From the NCBI GenBank assembly GCA_900757615.1, contig CAAEON010000054.1:1-64000 (forward strand): a stretch of 64,000 nt of DNA, written 5' to 3'. Within the stretch, counting starts at the first letter, position 1. Each line of letters starts with the position of its first letter. This stretch comes from an uncultured Collinsella sp. Its GTDB lineage: Bacteria > Actinomycetota > Coriobacteriia > Coriobacteriales > Coriobacteriaceae. Positions 60,501 to 64,000 of the stretch are shown here, one piece after another. Below the pieces are notes generated by a model. The model had not been told where the DNA came from, did no database searches, and saw only the letters and a list, made by a program, of their open reading frames with translations. Both the position numbers and the translations under genes were made by a program.

Positions 60501-60999
60501 TCTGGACGGTACCCTTCTTATCAAGGTCGAGGGACGCGGACTCGGAAACCACGACACGGTCGCCTGACTTGATACTCATCTTGCCAGTCGCCTTGTCCAG
60601 GATCACGGTCGCCTTTCCGCCGGTGATCTCGATAGTGTCGCCCTTGTCGGCAACCGTCGCACTCGGCTTGCTGTAGGTGTCCGAGGTATCGGGCTGAGCC
60701 TGGATTTTAGCCGTGTGGGACTTACTGCGCGGTGTGGCGTAATCGGAAAACTCACCCTTGGGGTCGACGTTATAACGGAAAATACCGTCCTCGAGGAACG
60801 TAATACGGCCCTTGATGCCGTCAGCGAAATCGATGTCGACGACATTCGAGGCAGACTGGGACACGGTCGCTGAGTCGACGCCCTTGAGTGGCGTGGCAAT
60901 CGCCTGCTGGGGATTGGCAAACACGAGCGTCGCTGCAGTGGCAACGAGGACCGCGCTTCCCTTCACCCACCGTTTCGTAAAAATGGAATTCCTGCGCAC
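54586..60999 (-). CDS. giant cell-wall-anchored GH31 glycoside hydrolase with CBM32-like and FIVAR domains
   Basis: A 2137-residue secreted enzyme. The signal peptide spans about 1-36. The GH31 catalytic region has Asp480 in LKTDVAWVGSG as likely nucleophile and Asp531 in IWTGDQYGG as likely acid/base. A DUF5110-like beta region follows. Then come a fibronectin-like domain, an F5/8-C (CBM32-like) domain at about 1060-1190, a dockerin-like DLNDNGVYDVYDYS near 1237 with a cohesin-like stretch, and further F5/8-C-like domains near 1460-1560 and 1750-1910. FIVAR modules lie at about 1680-1740 and 1916-2060, and the anchor IPNTGD plus a hydrophobic tail closes the protein. A GTG start at 60999 has AAAGGAG five to six bases upstream. 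Substrate is likely a host or dietary alpha-linked glycan; similarity in plan to GH31 alpha-N-acetylgalactosaminidases makes mucin O-glycans a candidate, unproven. Confidence 0.85.
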   Translation of the reverse strand: MRRNSIFTKRWVKGSAVLVATAATLVFANPQQAIATPLKGVDSATVSQSASNVVDIDFADGIKGRITFLEDGIFRYNVDPKGEFSDYATPRSKSHTAKIQAQPDTSDTYSKPSATVADKGDTIEITGGKATVILDKATGKMSIKSGDRVVVSESASLDLDKKGTVQTLAKEKSENFFGGGTQNGRFLHTNQTIAISNTNNWTDGGVASPNPFYWTSDGYGVLRNTFAEGSYDFGSTDSSTVTTLHSENEFDAYYFVATNEGASNVATEMLQDYYKVTGNPVLLPEYGFYLGHLNAYNRDGWSTTSGQKKWETKGSKSSSEKGDVKYESGMSTGYKLDGTLAAETLNGEGPTVDTENMKATDFDRQFSARQVIDDYEDNDMPLGWFLPNDGYGAGYGQNGYYKTGGVNSDGASSADRLNAVRANVDNLKKFTEYANSKGVSTGLWTQSNLEPDSNPETPWHLLRDFDAEVKTGGITTLKTDVAWVGSGYSFGLNGIKTAYDTVTTGANKRPNIITLDGWAGTQRFGGIWTGDQYGGNWEYIRFHIPTYIGQSLSGNPNIGSDMDGIFGGDPIISARDYQWKTFTPSMLDMDGWGTYRKSPMTHGDPYTGISRFYLKLKAQLMPYIYTSAASAANIDTGNGDAGLPMIRAMLLSDNSEYAASTSTQYQYMFGENFLVAPVYQDTQADENGNDIRNGIYLPNYGTDENPTIWIDYFSGKQYRGGQVLNNYEAPLWKLPLFVKANAIVPMYAENNNPEAVSDTNTKGTDRSQRIVEFFATEGDGTFTQYEDDGSSIENNTTEDDSYGTIDNISYGEHVSTVYSSKAAGGTATFTAEASQGGYNGYDSNRTTTFVANVSAKPTSVVAKNGGSALNVVEVDSQEAFDAATPEAGQAVYFYSETPNLNHYGSDADGTEAEQGESFNNTKITTNPKVYVKFAKTDVAAAAQTLELGGFVNADATLTADRLNENLSAPTNLAAPEDVTTPTSIKLTWGKVDGATSYDLKVDGTVFAVGDAAEFTHTDLAYNSKHTYQIRSRNAEGYSAWSDVLEANSALDPWRNVPDAEEITWEGSLYGSHKAELAFDHEFQSGDGGFHSGGNDLGKALTVDYGRAYKLDKLEYYPRDDAGNGTVTKMRVETSLDGVHWTSQEVDWARSADCKTVAFDGTVAARYVRMTPLASVGNFFSASEIAIYKTDGTDGFAVGSNLNKATISDGDYSNMKNYLGLENREPDTPTFGSQIRDHFADLNDNGVYDVYDYSFTMAGLDGGTKQKGKVAGSLAVIPSKTEVEAGDEITVDVYAADAKNVNALGALVNFKSDQFEFVSESIAQDGSTAGMENLSREKVQFADRTQTINLAFANRGDGKLYNGTGAVASFKLKAKTAGKVELPSTSWLIGPACDALEFASDGTVTMPDVPQPTVAEYGQDAFNITMTNDELTTDDGTNVEKLIQQKSYNALFDNNEGDNGFEFLWNWSGNWDSEGKLPSYVKLPTTMTFAFKTPSKLDSVEVVNRNGGNGTVQKIKAVVTFEDGSTQEFAGGEYDSFRARYAFGLSAENKGKKATKVEVTPLEASGDQMLTLREVNFNYTQGVEAIEGVELGKNQTEFFEGDVTLVDAKATPESAGYPYVTVESSDPSVVSVSAVQAGDSVSYYLRANKAGKAKITVASVLDPSKTASYEVEVKAGVDTSALVAALSKAAGYSESVYTKDSYAALTTAVEAAQKLLDGGQGSYSKKDVADATVKIEKAIDGLKMRPVDEKILINTPENRKNVKVARFSSEADYEGSNAVNALDGDERTLWHSDWAHGTGMPQYLSVDLGRDYDLTDVTFLPRQDGGTNGDIFEAEILVSDTADGYEMGTAASMGTFAFDNDGCVLTDRGDWKQMSFGAARGRYVTVKVIHAGGGDVDAYCSMAELKFYGTAVPDPVAKEDLATAIEKVDAEVAAGDLKAGDYTEASWTALENALASARAILSDENATQDEVDQALRALESARGALEKTPVAPVENPTKKQLKALVKQAKETDTRGKTAESVKVLTDAITYAEDVLGDENASDTQIQAAYGQLKLAIESLKDADSGNQGGSGNQGSGNGSNGGNQAGKPAGDKAQGSKKNGSAIPNTGDQTAATVATVGGLGAIIAAIGAFFHRRSKAK

Positions 61000-61509
61000 C
61001 TGGTCTCCTTTCTTCCGAGATGCTGAGGTGCCGAGGACGCCCCCCGGCAGCATGGGAAAACGTATCAAACGGGGATGTTCGGTACATTCCGCACAATGGG
61101 GCCACCCGTTACCAAGGGGCCAACTGGTAGTAACCAGATAGCCACCTACTAGGTCATATCAATATATGGGAGCACTTGCGCAACCAAGTTCGGAAGTCCA
61201 CCAGCGGCAGTAAAATGAGCGTCAACGGCAAGGTGGGCTTAATAAGCCATACCAATTGGTTCTTCAGTCAAATACCAATCTAGCAAAAATGTACTGTTTA
61301 TCTGGTATTACACAGACCATACCTTTCCCTCGGGAACTGGGCTTCGCGAAGTTTCCCGAGGGAAAGGCTCAGCCGCCACCCTGCGACCTACCGGGGATTG
61401 CCATGACGTACGTTGGCTGATTTGGTTTGGAATGAGATGCTGACGGTAGTCAATGGGCGCAACTGTCCCGGGTGCATTTCAAGATGCACCTAAATGTCTG
61501 CCTTTATCC
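61000..61509. promoter_or_regulatory. promoter region of the GH31 gene with several palindromes
   Basis: About 510 bases, A+T-rich in parts. It contains the adjacent palindromes GGCTTAATAAGCC (61236-61248) and ACCAATTGGT (61251-61260), and a CTGGT...ACCAG site near 61127. These are possible operators for the MarR regulator encoded upstream. No gene is seen. Confidence 0.45.
61322..61367. repeat. 15-bp inverted repeat with inner hairpin
   Basis: Arms CCTTTCCCTCGGGAA / TTCCCGAGGGAAAGG around a centre holding CTTCGCGAAG. It lies between the MarR gene and the GH31 promoter and may end MarR transcripts. Confidence 0.8.
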
Positions 61510-61986
61510 TTATAGATTGTCCAGGTAGTCGTCGGCATCATAGGTAAGGCTATAGGCTTTATTCAGAATGCGCACGAGCTCCTGGGCATCGTGCTCGCCG
61601 AGCGCTGAGAGTTGTTTCGAGAGCGATGCCACACTCTCGGCATTTTTTTTCGCCGCGAAATCACGGCCTTCCTCGGTGATGCTCACCAGCACACGCCGAC
61701 GATCGTTTGGATCGGTCCTGCGCTGAACGTAACCCTTGCTCTCGAGTGAATCCAAGATATGCGACATGCGCGCACGGGAGAATTTCAGCTTCTTGGCAAT
61801 CTCGGAGGGAATAACATCACCGTCAATACCCGATAGATACTGTAAAACCGGTGCCTCGCCCACACTGGCGCCGCCGGCAGCACTCAAGGATCCCTTGGCA
61901 AGGGAACGTGAGTACACAATCAGTTTTCGAGCGACGTCATCGTAATCCACTGGGGATATTGTCCTTTGCAACTCTAGAAGGGCCAT
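61510..61986 (-). CDS. MarR-family transcriptional regulator
   Basis: A 158-residue winged-helix repressor. The DNA-binding part is VIPSEIAKKLKFSRARMSHIL followed by SLESKGYVQRRTDPNDRRRVLVSIT (the wing, with the DRR motif). It is the gene immediately upstream of the giant GH31 gene on the same strand, so control of that gene is plausible. The ligand is unknown. Confidence 0.87.
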   Translation of the reverse strand: MALLELQRTISPVDYDDVARKLIVYSRSLAKGSLSAAGGASVGEAPVLQYLSGIDGDVIPSEIAKKLKFSRARMSHILDSLESKGYVQRRTDPNDRRRVLVSITEEGRDFAAKKNAESVASLSKQLSALGEHDAQELVRILNKAYSLTYDADDYLDNL

Positions 61987-62054
61987 AAAACCGTCATTTG
62001 CCGTACATTAGTTAACATTCGCAACAATTATTTATGATACCCCAACGCGGAAGT

Positions 62055-62381
62055 CTATTGCTCGTCCTTCTTGCGTCGCATTAGCTCCTCAACGTCGATA
62101 CCCGCGGCCTCGAGCATACGCTCAACATTCTTTTTGGCGTTGGTCGTGCCAACCTTAAGCACAATCGAAAGCGGAGTGCCCACCACCAAGCATACGATGC
62201 CCGCGGGGACGCCCCAGCCGGGGCCGCCCTGCATACCCCACATCCCCACCAAAAAGCCAATAGCCACGAGCGAATAGCCCAGACGCAGCCAAACGTTGAG
62301 CCGCTGAATAGCATCGGTCTGCATCTTTGCCTCGCGGATCAAGTCGTCGCGCGAAAGGTCGTGTCCGTGTTTCTCGTGCAT
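62055..62381 (-). CDS. small two-helix membrane protein, unknown function
   Basis: A 108-residue protein with two hydrophobic helices (LGYSLVAIGFLVGMWGMQGG and GVPAGIVCLVVGTPLSIVL) and charged ends. The C-terminus NVERMLEAAGIDVEELMRRKK looks like a short amphipathic helix. No family is recognised. It may be transcribed with the MarR gene downstream. Confidence 0.65.
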   Translation of the reverse strand: MHEKHGHDLSRDDLIREAKMQTDAIQRLNVWLRLGYSLVAIGFLVGMWGMQGGPGWGVPAGIVCLVVGTPLSIVLKVGTTNAKKNVERMLEAAGIDVEELMRRKKDEQ

Positions 62382-62525
62382 ATGGGTCCTCCTCGTGCAA
62401 AGCGTGCATCATGTGCAAGAACATCGTTTTTCGAATACGTCATCTTTCAAGAGCAATATAGCGGGTGTCGTGTAGGCGATGGAGGTCGCTGGCCATATTG
62501 CCCTTGAAGGGCGGCGCAAAATCAG

Positions 62526-62555
62526 AAGGCCGTGCGGTTGAGGCCGCACGGCCTT
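62526..62555 (-). terminator. terminator of the mannose-family PTS operon
   Basis: Perfect 12-base stem AAGGCCGTGCGG / CCGCACGGCCTT with a six-base loop, followed on the minus strand by CTGATTTTGCG, 22 bases after the IID stop codon. Confidence 0.8.
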
Positions 62556-62577
62556 GCAGGGGGTCAAAGGATGATGA

Positions 62578-63405
62578 CTAGTAGCTCAGCGCCGGATCGA
62601 AGAAGCCAATGAGAACGCCCACAAATGCGATCACGACGAGAATCAGCATCATAACGATGGGGTTGACCTTCTTCTTGGTCATCATGTACCAGCAGAAGAT
62701 GATGAAGACCATCGGCAGCAGGTGCGGATAGATGCCATCGAGGGTGTCCTGGAACTTACCGCCGCCGGGCAGCACCAGGTTGGGGCTGCAGGTGATGGAG
62801 ACCCAGGTAGCACCGACTGCACCGATGACCATGGTACCGACCATCACGATGGAATCGCGAAGAGCCTTTGCCTTGGGGCCGACCAGTGCCTCGACCGCCT
62901 TGCCGCCGAGCTCATAGCCCTGGTTGTAGGCAAAGCGCATGCCAAGGAACATGAGCAGGTTCCACACGACAATATAGAAGATAGCACCGAGCGGAGAGCC
63001 GCCGGTCGAGAGACCGAGGGCGATACCGAGCAGGATCGGGATCAGGGTACCGACGATCAGCGAGTCGCCAAGGCCGGCGAGCGGGCCCATGAGGCCGGCG
63101 CGGATGCCGTTGATGGCGTCGTCGTCGATGGCCTCGCCGTTTGCGCGAGCCTCCTCGAGGCCGGCGGTGACGCCGACAATCATGGTGCCGATCTGCGGCT
63201 CGGTGTTGAAGAACGCGGAGTAGGTCTGGAGGGCCTGCTTCTGCTCCTCGGGCGTGTCGTAGAGCTCCTCGACGATCGGAAGCATGGCGCACAGGTAACC
63301 GAAGGTCTGCATGTGCTCCTGCGAGAAGCAAGTCAGGTTGCCATAGGACCAGTTGCGGAACGACTTGGCAAGCGTTTTCTTAGAGAGTTTCTTCTTCTCT
63401 GCCAT
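62578..63405 (-). CDS. mannose/fructose/sorbose-family PTS IID component
   Basis: A 275-residue membrane subunit of a mannose-type PTS. Typical features are SFRNWSYGNLTCFSQEHMQT at the N-terminus, FFNTEPQIGTMIVGVTAGLEE, GLMGPLAGLGDSLIVGTLIPI and the terminal membrane helix LILVVIAFVGVLIGFFDP. It shares a base with the IIC stop (start 63405), as usual for these operons. IIA and IIB should lie beyond the window. Sugar specificity cannot be read. Confidence 0.93.
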   Translation of the reverse strand: MAEKKKLSKKTLAKSFRNWSYGNLTCFSQEHMQTFGYLCAMLPIVEELYDTPEEQKQALQTYSAFFNTEPQIGTMIVGVTAGLEEARANGEAIDDDAINGIRAGLMGPLAGLGDSLIVGTLIPILLGIALGLSTGGSPLGAIFYIVVWNLLMFLGMRFAYNQGYELGGKAVEALVGPKAKALRDSIVMVGTMVIGAVGATWVSITCSPNLVLPGGGKFQDTLDGIYPHLLPMVFIIFCWYMMTKKKVNPIVMMLILVVIAFVGVLIGFFDPALSY

Positions 63406-64000
63406 TAGATGTCCTCCTCTTCCTCATCATCGGAGCCCGAGGCGATAGCTGCCTTGGGAGCGTTTGCGAGGTCGATCTTGAGCGAAGCGATCTCATAGTT
63501 GATCAGGGCGAAGAAGCAGCCGATGCCGGCAGCGGCAATCAGGTTGCATCCCATGACAGCGGACAGGGTGAAGCCGAAGAAGAACGTGAGGAAGTCCGTC
63601 GGCTTGGAGATGACCTGCTTGAGCAGGATGGCGATACCGACGGTAGGCAGCAGCGAGCCGACGGTGAACAGCGTCTTCATCGCGATGCCGTCCATGGGCA
63701 TGTAGGTCTTCATGAGGTCGACCATGGCGGTGCCGCCCATGGTGATGATGAACGTCGGGAGGAACGAGCAGACGATGTGACCAATCCAAGGCAGAACGTT
63801 GTTGACCAGGTAGAGCTTGTGGAGATCGCCCTTCTCGAGCCACTTCCAGCCCATGCCCTGCCACACCAGGTTGATGGTGGCGGTGCCATAGAAGAGCACA
63901 GTGCCGAGCGTGCCGACGGCGGCACCGAGGGATGCGGCCATGCCGGCAGCCTCAGCAGAGGCGGGATCGATGCCCGAGTTCTTGATGGCGAGGATCGCCA
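63405..64000 (-). CDS. mannose/fructose/sorbose-family PTS IIC component (5' end outside window)
   Basis: Only the C-terminal 198 residues or so are inside the window, and the frame stays open to the edge. It has about six hydrophobic segments, with ASAEAAGMAASLGAAVGTLG, LPTFIITMGGTAMVDLMKTY and FFFGFTLSAVMGCNLIAAAG. IIC forms the sugar channel together with IID. It ends in a short acidic tail (DDEEEEDI). Confidence 0.9.
   Translation of the reverse strand, partial: AILAIKNSGIDPASAEAAGMAASLGAAVGTLGTVLFYGTATINLVWQGMGWKWLEKGDLHKLYLVNNVLPWIGHIVCSFLPTFIITMGGTAMVDLMKTYMPMDGIAMKTLFTVGSLLPTVGIAILLKQVISKPTDFLTFFFGFTLSAVMGCNLIAAAGIGCFFALINYEIASLKIDLANAPKAAIASGSDDEEEEDI

Overview
The window looks like chromosomal DNA of a G+C-rich anaerobic gut actinomycete of the class Coriobacteriia, most likely Collinsella. 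This is inferred from the G+C-rich codon use, LuxR regulators with membrane-spanning N-termini, LPxTG-like wall anchors (IPNTG, LAATG), a class B sortase, and the mix of an Ech-type hydrogenase, NfnAB and mannose-type PTS genes. No species call is possible from sequence reading alone.

Layout. 0-5.7 kb: minus-strand operon for a membrane-bound group 4 [NiFe] hydrogenase in which the antiporter-like and NuoH-like membrane subunits are fused into one 960-residue protein. 5.9-8.7 kb: orphan transposase-type HTH protein and a flavin/Fe-S enoate reductase. 8.9-11.2 kb: an AlbA_2/ATP-binding protein lying between two 222-bp direct repeats built of palindromes. 11.3-15.2 kb: an A+T-rich island inserted in the 3' half of an initiator tRNA gene, carrying a membrane LuxR regulator and a secreted C45-type Ntn hydrolase. 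15.4-22 kb: coaX, a DUF4143 AAA ATPase surrounded by 41-bp palindromic repeats, a BirA-like protein, a folP-folK fusion, a sirtuin and exonuclease III. 22-31.4 kb: two structured repeat elements, an ECF S component, an MFS/amidohydrolase/MFS operon with a divergent LuxR gene, and ECF transporter ATPase and EcfT. 31.6-37.7 kb: glmU, prs, pth and nfnAB. 38-46.4 kb: wall-anchored adhesin with divergent LuxR gene, cytidylate-kinase-like protein, polar amino-acid ABC transporter, YqeY and a PrsA-like foldase. 46.5-54.4 kb: PTS IIA, purN-purM-purF, a CmpB-type membrane protein, a MoaE-like protein, sortase B and purE. 54.6-61 kb: a giant wall-anchored GH31 glycosidase. 61.5-64 kb: MarR regulator, small membrane protein and a mannose-family PTS IID/IIC pair cut by the window edge.

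How the parts fit. Hydrogenase, NfnAB and the enoate reductase point to fermentative redox balancing through ferredoxin, NAD(P)H and H2. The GH31 enzyme, adhesin, sortase, Ntn hydrolase and PTS genes point to life on host or dietary glycans. The purine genes are split between two loci.

The most unusual content is in the intergenic DNA. There are several distinct families of palindromic repeats, including two tandem elements at 21.95-22.45 kb whose long arms differ in sequence yet remain self-complementary, and repeat-bracketed single-gene cassettes (AlbA_2 and DUF4143). The tRNA-fMet island still shows its duplicated attachment core and the displaced original tRNA terminator.
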